DNA from: CAVTWS01 sp963738445
Lineage (GTDB): Bacteria; Actinomycetota; Acidimicrobiia; Acidimicrobiales; SHLQ01
Direction: 5' to 3'
Length of the DNA: 64,000 nt
NCBI GenBank assembly: GCA_963738445.1
Contig: CAVTWS010000010.1
Coordinates: forward strand, 1-64,000
This document shows, piece after piece, positions 32,169-40,925 of this stretch. The stretch's first letter is position 1; each line of letters starts with the position of its first letter. The notes under the pieces were generated by a model that saw nothing but the letters and a program-made list of their open reading frames with translations, searched no databases and was not told the DNA's origin. The translations under genes and the position numbers were made by a program.

Positions 32169-34406
32169 TCAGATCGGGCGCACCTCGACCGGGATCCCGT
32201 TGAGCACGGCGTTACCCGACGGTGCGTCGAGCACCTGACCGTCCGTCAACGTGTTGCTGTTCACGCCCGGGCGCCGCGCCGCGACCGCCAGTCGGGCCCC
32301 GGGCGCGTCGTGGCCCCAACCGTGCGGCAGGCTCACCACACCGGGTCGGCACACGTCGCCCACCTCGACCGTGGCGACCACCTCCCCGACCCGGCTGGTC
32401 ACTCGCACCCGGCCACCGTCGACCACGCCGAGGCGGGCGGCATCGACCGCGTGCATCTGGAGGGTGCACCGGTCGCGCCCCTTCACCAGCACATCGATGT
32501 TGTGCATCCACGAGTTGTTGGAGCGCACGTGCCGTCGACCCACCAGGACGAGCTCGGGGGCGGGCCGCAGGAGACGGTCAGCCAGACGGGGGAGGTCGGC
32601 CAGCAGCGCCGGATGGGCGAGCTCGACCAGGCCGCTGGGTGTCGACAGCAGACCGGGCAGCCGGGGTCGGAGTGGTCCGAGATCGATGCCGTGCGGGGCA
32701 CCGACGAGCCGTTCGAGCGACAGGCCGCCCGGCCGGGTCCCGAACCCGTCGCCGTAGGGCCCGCACCGGACCATGACGTCGAGTGCCCGGTCGGCGGGGT
32801 CGGCACCGGTGACCAGGGCGGCCAGCTCGGCGGGATCCCTCCCGAACACCGGACCGTGCTCGTTGCGGACCGCGGCGCCCAAGAGGGTGTCGATCACCAG
32901 TTGGTCGACGATCGCCGACGCCCCGACACCCGACGCCCCGACACCCGACGCGATGAGGGCGAGGCGAGCGAGGATCTCGCTATCGGAAGGGCCACTCGAG
33001 GCGAACACGGCCGGCGACCAGTTGGCCACGTTGCGCACGGCGAGCCCCGTGAAGGCGATGTCGTAGTGGCTCTTCTCCAACGGTGAAACGGGCGGGAGCA
33101 CGACGTCGGCCCACCGGGACGTCTCGTTCAGGTAGAGATCCACGCACACGAGCACGTCGAGCGCGCCGAGCGCCTCCTCCATCCGAACGCTGTCGGGACA
33201 CGACCGCGCCGGATTGCCGGCGACGGTCAAGAGGACCCGGATCTGACCTTCACCGGGTGTCAGGATCTCGTCGGGCAGAGTCGCGGCGGGAAGCTCCCCG
33301 ATCGCCTCGGGCAGGCCCCTCACTCGACTCGTCCACCGACCCGTCGCGAAACCCCGCCCCGGCGACGACTCCGAACCCACGGGTTGGCCGACCGCGGCCT
33401 GCGGGAACATGGCGCCGCCCGGGGAGTCGAGCCCGCCGACGACGGTGGTCAACACATCGACGAGCCACGCCGCCAGCGTGCCGAACTCCGCCGTGTGGGT
33501 TCCCATCCGGCCGTACACGACGGCGGACGGCGCGTCGGCCAGCTCGTGGGCGATCCGCCGGGTCACGCTCGGCTCGATGCCGGTGGTCGCCGCCACGGAT
33601 TCGGCCGTGAACCCGGCGAGCGCGGCTCGGACCTCGTCGATGCCGGTGAGCCACGGCTCGACCGGGCCGAAGCGGTCGCGGCCGTCGTCGAACAGGGTCG
33701 TGATCAGAGCGGCCAACCAGGCGGCGTCGGTGCCGGGGAGGATGGCAACGTGCTCGTCGGCCACATCGACGGTCTCCGAGCGCCGGGGGTCGACCACGAC
33801 GACCCGACCCCCGCGTTCCCGGATCGCCGCCAGACGGCCCGGGAAGTCCGGTGCGGTGCACAGGCTGCCGTTCGACGCCAGCGGGTTGGCACCCAGCATG
33901 AGCAGGTAGTCGGTGCGGTCGATGTCCGGCACCGGGATCGTCAACGGGCTGCCGAACAGGTACCCGCTCGACACGTGTTTGGGCATCTGGTCGACGCTGC
34001 TGGCGCTGAACTGGCTGCGAGTCCCGAGCGCTTTCAGCAGCGGACGCAAGAAGATGGCGTGGCCCAGGTTGTGCACGTTCGGATTGCCGAGGTACACGCC
34101 GATCGCGTTGCGGTCGCCGGCGAGGTGCGGAGCCAGGAGGCGCTCGACCTCGGCCCAGGCGTCGTCCCATTCGACCTCGACGAGAGCTCCGTCGCGACGT
34201 ACCAGCGGTCGGCGGAGGCGGTCGGGATCCTCGTGGAGTTGCTTGAGGGTCGAACCCTTCGGACAGATGAATCCATGCGAGAACACGTCGTCACGGTCGC
34301 CCCGGATGCGCCGGATCTCGAGGCCGTCGACCTCGATCTGGAGCCCGCACGTGGCCTCGCACAGTGGGCAGGTACGGAACTCGACCCGCCGCTCGTCGAC
34401 CGTCAT
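32169..34406 (-). CDS. Molybdopterin-dependent oxidoreductase, formate dehydrogenase/DMSO reductase superfamily
   Basis: 745 residues from ATG 34406. An N-terminal 4Fe-4S site reads RTCPLCEATCGL then FICPKGSTL (C-x2-C-x3-C-x27-C). Molybdopterin-guanine dinucleotide sites include DRTDYLLMLGANPLASNGSL, RVVVVDPRRSETVDVAD and the late NNSWMHNIDVLVKG with VSLPHGWGHDAPG. SSVDQMPKHVSS near 140 is where the metal ligand is expected; Ser or another residue, and no Sec or Cys, is visible. No small subunit, FdhD or molybdenum transport gene lies close. This resembles actinobacterial solitary members with unknown substrate. The divergent aminotransferase starts 63 bases away. Confidence 0.82.
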   Translation of the reverse strand: MTVDERRVEFRTCPLCEATCGLQIEVDGLEIRRIRGDRDDVFSHGFICPKGSTLKQLHEDPDRLRRPLVRRDGALVEVEWDDAWAEVERLLAPHLAGDRNAIGVYLGNPNVHNLGHAIFLRPLLKALGTRSQFSASSVDQMPKHVSSGYLFGSPLTIPVPDIDRTDYLLMLGANPLASNGSLCTAPDFPGRLAAIRERGGRVVVVDPRRSETVDVADEHVAILPGTDAAWLAALITTLFDDGRDRFGPVEPWLTGIDEVRAALAGFTAESVAATTGIEPSVTRRIAHELADAPSAVVYGRMGTHTAEFGTLAAWLVDVLTTVVGGLDSPGGAMFPQAAVGQPVGSESSPGRGFATGRWTSRVRGLPEAIGELPAATLPDEILTPGEGQIRVLLTVAGNPARSCPDSVRMEEALGALDVLVCVDLYLNETSRWADVVLPPVSPLEKSHYDIAFTGLAVRNVANWSPAVFASSGPSDSEILARLALIASGVGASGVGASAIVDQLVIDTLLGAAVRNEHGPVFGRDPAELAALVTGADPADRALDVMVRCGPYGDGFGTRPGGLSLERLVGAPHGIDLGPLRPRLPGLLSTPSGLVELAHPALLADLPRLADRLLRPAPELVLVGRRHVRSNNSWMHNIDVLVKGRDRCTLQMHAVDAARLGVVDGGRVRVTSRVGEVVATVEVGDVCRPGVVSLPHGWGHDAPGARLAVAARRPGVNSNTLTDGQVLDAPSGNAVLNGIPVEVRPI

Positions 34407-34468
34407 GACGACCTCCCTGTCGCGATCGGCACTGCGGCCGCTCCGGACCCCGAGGGTAGCGTTGTCCC

Positions 34469-35668
34469 GTGACGCCAGCGCCGCCCACCTCGGCCACACC
34501 GCACCCGTCCGGGCTCCGGTCCGGGGGCGCCCATCGGGCGGCGGCCGTCGAGCCCTTCCACGTGATGGAGATGATGCGGGCCGCCGCCGAACGCGAGGCG
34601 GCCGGCCAGCGGGTGCTCCACCTGGAGGTCGGTCAGCCCTCGACCCCGGCTCCCCGCCCAGTGATCGAGGCCGCCCACCGCGCCCTCGACAGCGACACCC
34701 TGGGCTACACGGTCGCGCTCGGCATCGAGCCCCTCCGCCACCGCATCGCCCGCCACTACGACGACTGGTACGGGCTCGACATCGACCCGGCACGGGTCGT
34801 CATCACCCAGGGCGCGTCCGGTGCCTTCGCCATCGGCCTCCTCGCCCTGTTCGACCCGGGCGCCCGGGTGGCGGTCCCATCCCCCGGCTATCCCTGCTAC
34901 CGCAACATCCTCTCCGCCCTCGGCTGCGATCCCGTCGACATCCCGACCGAGTCGACCACCCGCTTCCAGCCCACGCCCGAGATCCTCGAACCGTTCCTCC
35001 CGCTCGACGGACTGGTCGTGGCCAGCCCGTCGAACCCCTCCGGCACGATGATCGACGCTCCCGCGCTCGACACCCTGGCCCGGTGGTGTCATGGGCACGA
35101 TGTCCGGCTGGTGAGCGACGAGATCTACCACGGCATCACCTACGACCCTGCGGTCACGCTCGGGACGGCGGTGGCGACGAGCCCGTCGGCAGTCGTCGTC
35201 AACAGCTTCTCGAAGTACTTCTCCATGACCGGGTGGCGCCTCGGCTGGATGGTGCTCCCGCCCGACCTGCTGGAGCCGATCGAGCGGCTGGCCCAGAACC
35301 TCACCATCGCTCCGGGCACCCTGGCCCAGCACGCCGCCCTGGCCGCCTTCGACTGCCACGACGAACTGCGGGCCAACGTGGCCCGGTACGCCGAGAACCG
35401 GAGGATCCTGCTCGACGGTCTCCCGGCGGCCGGGATCGACCGTTTGGCTCCGGCCGACGGCGCGTTCTACGTCTACGCCAACGTCGAGCACCTCACCGAC
35501 GACAGCCCCCACCTGTGCCGGCGCTGGCTCGACGAGATCGGGGTGGCCGCCACGCCGGGCATCGACTTCGACCCCACCCGCGGCCACCGCTTCGTCCGGT
35601 TCTCCTTCGCCGGCTCACCGTCGGACATGCGCCGAGCCGTCGACCTGCTCGGCCGTTGGCGGGTCTGA
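34469..35668 (+). CDS. Pyridoxal-phosphate aminotransferase, class I/II
   Basis: 399 residues from GTG 34469. Fold-type I marks are HLEVGQPSTPAPRPV, ALGIEPLRHRIARHYDDWYG, ITQGASGAFAIGLLALFDPG, PSPGYPCYRN, SPSNPSGTMID and DEIYHGITYD. The PLP Lys is in VNSFSKYFSMTGWRLGWMV (Ser-x-Ser-Lys), and the substrate-carboxylate Arg is in HRFVRFSFA. Aspartate or aromatic-amino-acid type is likely, without enough detail to choose. It is divergent from the molybdopterin enzyme. Confidence 0.85.
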   Translation: MTPAPPTSATPHPSGLRSGGAHRAAAVEPFHVMEMMRAAAEREAAGQRVLHLEVGQPSTPAPRPVIEAAHRALDSDTLGYTVALGIEPLRHRIARHYDDWYGLDIDPARVVITQGASGAFAIGLLALFDPGARVAVPSPGYPCYRNILSALGCDPVDIPTESTTRFQPTPEILEPFLPLDGLVVASPSNPSGTMIDAPALDTLARWCHGHDVRLVSDEIYHGITYDPAVTLGTAVATSPSAVVVNSFSKYFSMTGWRLGWMVLPPDLLEPIERLAQNLTIAPGTLAQHAALAAFDCHDELRANVARYAENRRILLDGLPAAGIDRLAPADGAFYVYANVEHLTDDSPHLCRRWLDEIGVAATPGIDFDPTRGHRFVRFSFAGSPSDMRRAVDLLGRWRV

Positions 35669-35705
35669 CGCGGCTCCCGCCGATCAGACCCGCCCATTCG
35701 CCGTG

Positions 35706-36419
35706 TCAGTCGTCGCTGGACTCGTCGCTGAACTCGTCGCTGGACTCGTCGTCATCGTCGTCATCGTCGTCATCGGAGCCGCTGCTGTCCGATCCGCTGT
35801 TGTCGTCGTCATCGTCGTCGGAGTCTTCGTCGTCGCCGCAGTGACCGTGGCCGCTGTTGTCGTCGTTGAAGCAGCCTCGATCATCGCCGGCGGGAGTGGG
35901 AGCGGGCGTGGACCCGGGGACCGCCGTGGTGGCGGGCTGGCACTCGGGATCGGTGGCGTGCTCGGCCTCATCACAGTTGCCCGAGATGTCGACACCGCCG
36001 GGAACGGTCGTCGACGAACCGTTCGGCACCGTGGTGACCGAACCGCCGCCGGGCACCGTGGTCGGGACCGGGGTCACGCCGAGGCAGCCCGGGTCGTTGG
36101 CGTGCTCGGCCTCATCGCAGTTGCCGGAGATGTCGACGCCGCCCGGAGCGGTGGTCGACGGATCAGGGGTGGAGGTGGACACGGGGGGGATCGTGGTCGG
36201 CACGGTGGTCGGTGCGCTGATCACCGTGGTCGGCACCGGGGTCACGCCGAGGCAGCCCGGGTCGTTGGCGTGTTCGATCTCGTCGCAGTTGCCCGAGATG
36301 TCGACGGCCTGGCTCACGGCCGGTCGCGGCGTCTGATCTACCGCGGCGTACACCGCGCCGCCGAACAAGCTGACGGTCCCGATGGTGGCGAGGCTTCCGA
36401 CCAGAAGTCGTGCGTTCAT
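35706..36419 (-). CDS. Secreted repeat protein with acidic tail
   Basis: 237 residues. A signal or anchor is at 5-27 (LVGSLATIGTVSLFGGAVYAA). Three near-identical cysteine-containing repeats VDISGNCDExEHAxDPxC occur at about 39, 95 and 146, separated by Pro/Thr/Val-rich linkers (PVPTTVPG). Each repeat has two Cys about 12 residues apart and is Asp/Glu-rich. The C-terminal ~70 residues (from GDDRGCFNDDNSGHGHCGDD) are a Ser/Asp polymer. No known family is recognised. Calcium or other cation binding at the surface is a possible inference from the acidic content. It stands alone between two rightward genes. Confidence 0.6.
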   Translation of the reverse strand: MNARLLVGSLATIGTVSLFGGAVYAAVDQTPRPAVSQAVDISGNCDEIEHANDPGCLGVTPVPTTVISAPTTVPTTIPPVSTSTPDPSTTAPGGVDISGNCDEAEHANDPGCLGVTPVPTTVPGGGSVTTVPNGSSTTVPGGVDISGNCDEAEHATDPECQPATTAVPGSTPAPTPAGDDRGCFNDDNSGHGHCGDDEDSDDDDDDNSGSDSSGSDDDDDDDDDESSDEFSDESSDD

Positions 36420-36655
36420 GTGATCTCTCTCCTGAGGATTCGACTGACGGCACCTCGCCCATTCGGCGCCGAACCCGCCGTTGGTGACGGGTCAACCAGA
36501 GAACGCCACCACCGCTCCCGGAGGTTTGGCCGACGCCGAGCTCTCTTGAGCGACCGAGTGAGGTCGGCCGACCGAGACGCCCCCGGGCCGGCCGATCGGA
36601 GGTCCGTTAGCGTGGCGTCTGGCGCGTCGAGCGCCCCCGTCTCCAGGAGCACCCC

Positions 36656-38083
36656 GTGAGCGACAACACCCGCCCCATGATCATCGGGCCCGAACGGCGC
36701 CTGTCCCCGGACACCATCGAGGTGCGCTCCCCTTATGACGGGCGCCGGCTCGGCCAGGTGTCCAAAGGCGGTACCGCCGACATCGAGGATGCCGTCGCGG
36801 CGGCCCGGGCGGTGCTGCGCGCCGGTCCGCTGCCCGCGCACCAGCGCGCCGAGATCCTCGACCGCGCCGCGCTACGGCTCACGGAGCGGCTCGACGAGTT
36901 CGCGGCGTCGATCTCGTCCGAATCGGCCAAGCCCATCACCACCGCCCGCGGCGAAGCGGCGCGCGCCGTCGACACCATTCGCTTCAGTGCCGCAGTGGCC
37001 CGCACGCTCGGCGGAGAGCTCATCCCGCTCGATGCCTCGTCGGCTGGCGTGGGCAAGGTCGGATTCGTCAAGCGGGTGCCGATCGGCGTGGTCGGAGGCA
37101 TCTCGCCGTTCAACTTCCCCCTCAACCTGGTCTGCCACAAGGTGGCTCCGGCCATCGCCGCCGGCTGCCCGGTCGTCCTCAAGCCGGCGTCGTCCACCCC
37201 ACTCACCGCGCTCCTCCTCGCCGAGATGCTCATCGACGAATGCGGCCTGCCGCCCGGGTGGCTCAACGTCGTGCCCTGCCCCGGCTCCGTCGCCAACGCG
37301 CTGGTCGACCATCCGGATGTGGCCATGATCACCTTCACCGGCTCGCCCGAGGTGGGTTGGGGCATCCGGGCCCGGGCCCCCCGCAAGAAGGTGAGCCTCG
37401 AGCTGGGCAACAACTCGCCGATCGTGATCGAGCCCGACGCCGACTGGAAGGCCGCGGCGGCCAAGATCCGCATGGCCGGGTACTCCTTCGCCGGCCAGTC
37501 GTGCATCTCGACCCAACGGCTGTATGTGCACGCCGAGATCGCCGAGGCGTTCACGGCGGAGTTGGCCCGCCAGGTGTCGACCCTCGTCGTCGGCGATCCC
37601 GCCGATCCGTCCACCGAGGTGTCGGCCCTCATCGACCGGGGCGAGACCGAACGGGTCAAGTCGTGGATCGACGAAGCCCGATCCGAGGGGGCGTCGATCG
37701 CGGTCGGGGGCGAGCTCCGGGCCGACGGCGTGCTCGAACCGACCCTCATCACCGGCGCCGCCCCGGACATGAAGGTGTGTCGCAACGAGGTGTTCGGACC
37801 CGTCGTCACGGTCACCACCTACACCGACTTCGACGACGCGCTCCGATTGGCCAACGACTCCGCGTACGGCCTCCAGGCCGCGGTGTTCACGAGCAACATC
37901 GGTCGGGCCCTCAAGGCGGCCGATGTCCTCGAATACGGTGGTGTCCTCATCAACGAGGTCCCAACGTGGCGTGCCGATCACATGCCCTACGGCGGCCTCC
38001 GAGACAGCGGCAACACCCGCGAAGGACCGGCGTGGGCGGCGCGGGAGATGACCGAAGAGCGGCTCGTCGTCCTCCAACCCTGA
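36656..38083 (+). CDS. Aldehyde dehydrogenase family protein
   Basis: 475 residues from GTG 36656. NAD(P)-aldehyde dehydrogenase marks are VVGGISPFNFPLNLVCHK, KPASSTPLTALLL, FTGSPEVGWGI, the catalytic Glu in SLELGNNSP, the catalytic Cys in FAGQSCISTQRL, and CRNEVFGPVVTV. The full set suggests an active enzyme. The order resembles the succinate-semialdehyde/glyceraldehyde-phosphate type group; the substrate is unknown. The 236 bases upstream toward the divergent repeat-protein gene are non-coding; they hold possible promoters but no hexamers I can support. Confidence 0.85.
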   Translation: MSDNTRPMIIGPERRLSPDTIEVRSPYDGRRLGQVSKGGTADIEDAVAAARAVLRAGPLPAHQRAEILDRAALRLTERLDEFAASISSESAKPITTARGEAARAVDTIRFSAAVARTLGGELIPLDASSAGVGKVGFVKRVPIGVVGGISPFNFPLNLVCHKVAPAIAAGCPVVLKPASSTPLTALLLAEMLIDECGLPPGWLNVVPCPGSVANALVDHPDVAMITFTGSPEVGWGIRARAPRKKVSLELGNNSPIVIEPDADWKAAAAKIRMAGYSFAGQSCISTQRLYVHAEIAEAFTAELARQVSTLVVGDPADPSTEVSALIDRGETERVKSWIDEARSEGASIAVGGELRADGVLEPTLITGAAPDMKVCRNEVFGPVVTVTTYTDFDDALRLANDSAYGLQAAVFTSNIGRALKAADVLEYGGVLINEVPTWRADHMPYGGLRDSGNTREGPAWAAREMTEERLVVLQP

Positions 38084-38178
38084 TCCGTCGGACCCTTTCG
38101 ATCGATTGCCGTCAACCTGCTCAATTTGCGCCCCACCGATGCCGATACAAGTCACAGGCGCAGAGACGAGGAGAAGCG

Positions 38179-39750
38179 ATGGCAACCTGGGAGCGCCGCG
38201 TACGGGAGGCCACGGAACGATCGTCCCGCGACGTCAAACGCCGCGACCCGGTCGACGAGACCCTTCCGGAGGGTTTCCGCGCCGAGGACCTCCACCCCGA
38301 CGATCTCCTGGCCCTCCAGGCCATCCGGCGCCTCGCCTCGGACCGACCCGGCTTCTCGGCCACGCTGGCCATCCGGGCCCGCGAGGGCGGCCCGCTCGGC
38401 GACGTCGAGGTGCGGTGCACCGAAGCCGGCGTGACCGTCGGCCCATCCGAGTTGCCCAGCAGCCGCAACCCGGCGCTGACCATCCAGGGCCGCGCGCTGT
38501 TCACCACCCGCCTGAACCACGCGCTCGAGCGCAGCGGCGTCACGGGCGAGCTCGTCGGTGTCGTCTCCTGCGAGGTCGACCGCTTCAGCACGCTCCTGGA
38601 GTTCGGCGGCAACGACCTGATCGAGGGCATGCTCACCTCCGTCTACACGCTCATGACCGAGATCGTGCGCGACACCGACACGATCATGCGCACCAACGAC
38701 GGCCAGTTCACCATGCTGCTGGGCGAGCTCCTTTCGCCCGCCGACGTCGAGCTCGTCACCGCTCGCCTGCACGACGCGGTCATCGGCGCCCGGGAAGAGC
38801 TGCTGTCCGGGGCGACGCTGAGCTTCGGCGCGACCGTCGGCTTCGGGCATCGCGACGCGAACGAGCTGTTGCAGGAGGCCGAGGCGGCGCTCGGTCGAGC
38901 CCGGGACCAGGGTGGCAACTGCGTCGTCTTCTACGACGACGATGTCCACCAGGTCACGACACGGCGCCGGGCCCTCGGCAACCGGTTGCTCCGGGCCTTC
39001 GGCGATCAGACGATCGACGCCGACTACCAACCGATCTTCGAGGTCAATACGGGCGCGCTGCACGGATTCGAGGCGCTGTTGCGTTTCCGGGACGGATCAG
39101 GTGCCGCCACCGCCGACCCGATCCAGGTGCTCGAGCTCGCCGACGAGAGCGGCATGCTCCGGCGCGTCGAGGGCACCATGGTCGCGTTGGCCTGTGCCCG
39201 ATTGTTCGAATGGGGCGGGCAGAACCCTGACCTTCAGATCGCGGTCAACCTGTCGAGCCGCCAACTCCACGATCGCCGGGTCGTCGACCTCGCCTTGGAG
39301 AACCTGTCCCAGCTGCGCATCTCCCCGTCGCACCTCGATTTCGAGATCCCGGCCGCCGACGTGCTGACCCACGACCTCGACACCAACCTCGTCGCCATCT
39401 CCCGCCTGACCCAGGCCGGTTTCGGCGTGGTCATCGACGAGCTGTCGGGACCCCACGCGGCTCTGCGGGACCTCGCATCGCTCGGCGTCAAGGGCGTCAA
39501 GCTCGACCGTCGACTCGTGGCCACCAGCCGCGACGAATGGGAGCTGTCGGTCGTCGGCACGATCGTCGAACTCGTCACCTCCCTCGGCCTCGACGTCACC
39601 GCCGTCGGCGTCGAGGATCCGGGCCAGTTGGCGTCGCTTCGCGCCTCGGGATGCCGTTATGCCCAGGGGTACCTGTTCTCGGCACCGATCTCGTTGAACG
39701 AGGCCGAGGCTCTGCTCGCACGGACCAAACCCACCCGCGTCACGCTCTGA
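38179..39750 (+). CDS. Degenerate GGDEF / EAL-domain protein (c-di-GMP-related)
   Basis: 523 residues from ATG 38179 (gaggag upstream). The GGDEF half (about 110-250) has TNDGQFTMLL where GGDEF is expected, so cyclase activity is unlikely. The EAL half (about 270-520) keeps HGFEALLRFRD, AVNLSSRQL and VKGVKLDRR, but DDFGTGYSS is replaced by VIDELSGPHAA, and the AEGVE position reads VTAVGVED. Loss of metal-binding Asp residues suggests a weak or inactive phosphodiesterase that may act as a c-di-GMP sensor. N-terminal 100 residues have no clear domain. Confidence 0.75.
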   Translation: MATWERRVREATERSSRDVKRRDPVDETLPEGFRAEDLHPDDLLALQAIRRLASDRPGFSATLAIRAREGGPLGDVEVRCTEAGVTVGPSELPSSRNPALTIQGRALFTTRLNHALERSGVTGELVGVVSCEVDRFSTLLEFGGNDLIEGMLTSVYTLMTEIVRDTDTIMRTNDGQFTMLLGELLSPADVELVTARLHDAVIGAREELLSGATLSFGATVGFGHRDANELLQEAEAALGRARDQGGNCVVFYDDDVHQVTTRRRALGNRLLRAFGDQTIDADYQPIFEVNTGALHGFEALLRFRDGSGAATADPIQVLELADESGMLRRVEGTMVALACARLFEWGGQNPDLQIAVNLSSRQLHDRRVVDLALENLSQLRISPSHLDFEIPAADVLTHDLDTNLVAISRLTQAGFGVVIDELSGPHAALRDLASLGVKGVKLDRRLVATSRDEWELSVVGTIVELVTSLGLDVTAVGVEDPGQLASLRASGCRYAQGYLFSAPISLNEAEALLARTKPTRVTL

Positions 39751-39809
39751 GCGGGCCGGCGCCACGATTCGCCGCCGGGCCGGTCGGTCGAGCTGCTAGA
39801 CGTTGAGGC

Positions 39810-40220
39810 ATGACCCGCATCGTCGTCGACGACCGCCTCACGATCGACGGCGACGAGATCGTCTGGCGGTTCATGCCCTCGGGCGGTCCAGGCGGGCAAC
39901 ACGCCAACCGGTCCCACACCCGAGCCGAGGCCGCCCTCGACCTGGCCGGATCCCCGACCCTCGACGAGGCGACGAAGATGCGGCTGGTGGCGCGGCTCGG
40001 GCCGGTCGTCCGGGTCACGGCCGACGAGCACCGGTCCCAGCGCCGCAACCGTGATGCCGCGGTCGAGCGGCTCGTGGAGATGCTGGCCCGAGCGAACAAG
40101 GTCGCCCGCCGGCGCCGGGCGACATCGCCGGGCCGGGGCGCCACCGAACGTCGCCTCAGCGCGAAACGTGAGCACAGCCAGCGCAAGGCCGATCGACGCC
40201 GGCCCTCCAACGACGACTGA
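39810..40220 (+). CDS. arfB: Alternative ribosome-rescue peptidyl-tRNA hydrolase ArfB (YaeJ)
   Basis: 136 residues. The catalytic GGQ is in PSGGPGGQHANRSHTRAE (about 24-41), and a basic C-terminal tail rich in Arg/Lys (NKVARRRRATSPG, then ERRLSAKREHSQRKADRRR) is present that in ArfB enters the empty mRNA channel. This frees stalled ribosomes without a stop codon and backs up tmRNA, whose gene and partner smpB are also in this window. Start ATG 39810. It is short and complete. The next gene starts 12 bases on. Confidence 0.85.
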   Translation: MTRIVVDDRLTIDGDEIVWRFMPSGGPGGQHANRSHTRAEAALDLAGSPTLDEATKMRLVARLGPVVRVTADEHRSQRRNRDAAVERLVEMLARANKVARRRRATSPGRGATERRLSAKREHSQRKADRRRPSNDD

Positions 40221-40232
40221 GAGTTGCGGGCC

Positions 40233-40820
40233 ATGAACCGGTTCATCCATCCAGCCCTGACCGATCTCGACCCCGAGCAGCAGGGTCTCTACGACGACAT
40301 CACCACGGGTCCCCGTGCCGTCGACCCACCGTTCCCGCTGACCGACGCCGCCGGGCACCTTCAGGGTCCGTTCGGTCCGATGGTCGACGCCGGTGCGCTC
40401 GGCGCGGCAGTCGCCGCGCTCGGCGAGTCGCTCCGGTTCCGCAGCCGGCTCAGCGATCGGGAGCGGGAGATCGCTGTCCTGGCCACCGCCTCCCACATGG
40501 GGTCGACCTTCGAGCAGTACGCCCACGAGCGGGTGGCCCACCGCCTCCACATGACGGACGCCGAGATCGAGGCGTTGCGACACGTCGATCGCCGCGCGGC
40601 CATGGTGTTCGCCGATCGCCGGGAGGCGATGGTGCTCGACACGACGGCGAACGTGTTGCGCGACGGGTCACTCACCGATCGCGAGTTCGATGCCTGCCGG
40701 CAGCTGCTCAGCCAAGCCGAGCTGTTCGAGCTGCTGGTCCTGATCGGCCACTACCGGAGCCTGGCCACGGCCATGAACGTGTTCGGCATCGAAGCGCCCG
40801 ACACGACACCCGACGCCTGA
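40233..40820 (+). CDS. Carboxymuconolactone decarboxylase (CMD)-like protein
   Basis: 195 residues from ATG 40233 (TTG 40224 is an alternative). The helical AhpD/CMD pattern is seen in LRFRSRLSDREREIAVLATASHMGSTFEQYAHERVAHRLHMTDAEI. The ExxxH-type core is present (EQYAHE) but without the CxxC of the AhpD peroxidase type, so a decarboxylase-like or unknown role is more likely. The later LTDREFDACRQLL resembles the usual C-terminal part. It is linked to arfB by 12 bases. Confidence 0.65.
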   Translation: MNRFIHPALTDLDPEQQGLYDDITTGPRAVDPPFPLTDAAGHLQGPFGPMVDAGALGAAVAALGESLRFRSRLSDREREIAVLATASHMGSTFEQYAHERVAHRLHMTDAEIEALRHVDRRAAMVFADRREAMVLDTTANVLRDGSLTDREFDACRQLLSQAELFELLVLIGHYRSLATAMNVFGIEAPDTTPDA

Positions 40821-40839
40821 CCACGACCACCGGGTGCAT

Positions 40840-40887
40840 GCCGACTCGACCGCAGCGGCGGTCGCCGACTCGACCGCAGCGGCGGTC
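40840..40887 (+). repeat. Two perfect 24-bp tandem repeats
   Basis: The 24-mer gccgactcgaccgcagcgg-cggtc occurs at 40840-40863 and again at 40864-40887, followed by a partial unit (gccgacc). It occupies most of the gap between the CMD-like gene and the quinone-oxidoreductase gene. No gene or clear regulatory site overlaps it. Confidence 0.7.
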
Positions 40888-40925
40888 GCCGACCATGCTT
40901 CCGGCGTCGAACCAGGAGGACCAGC

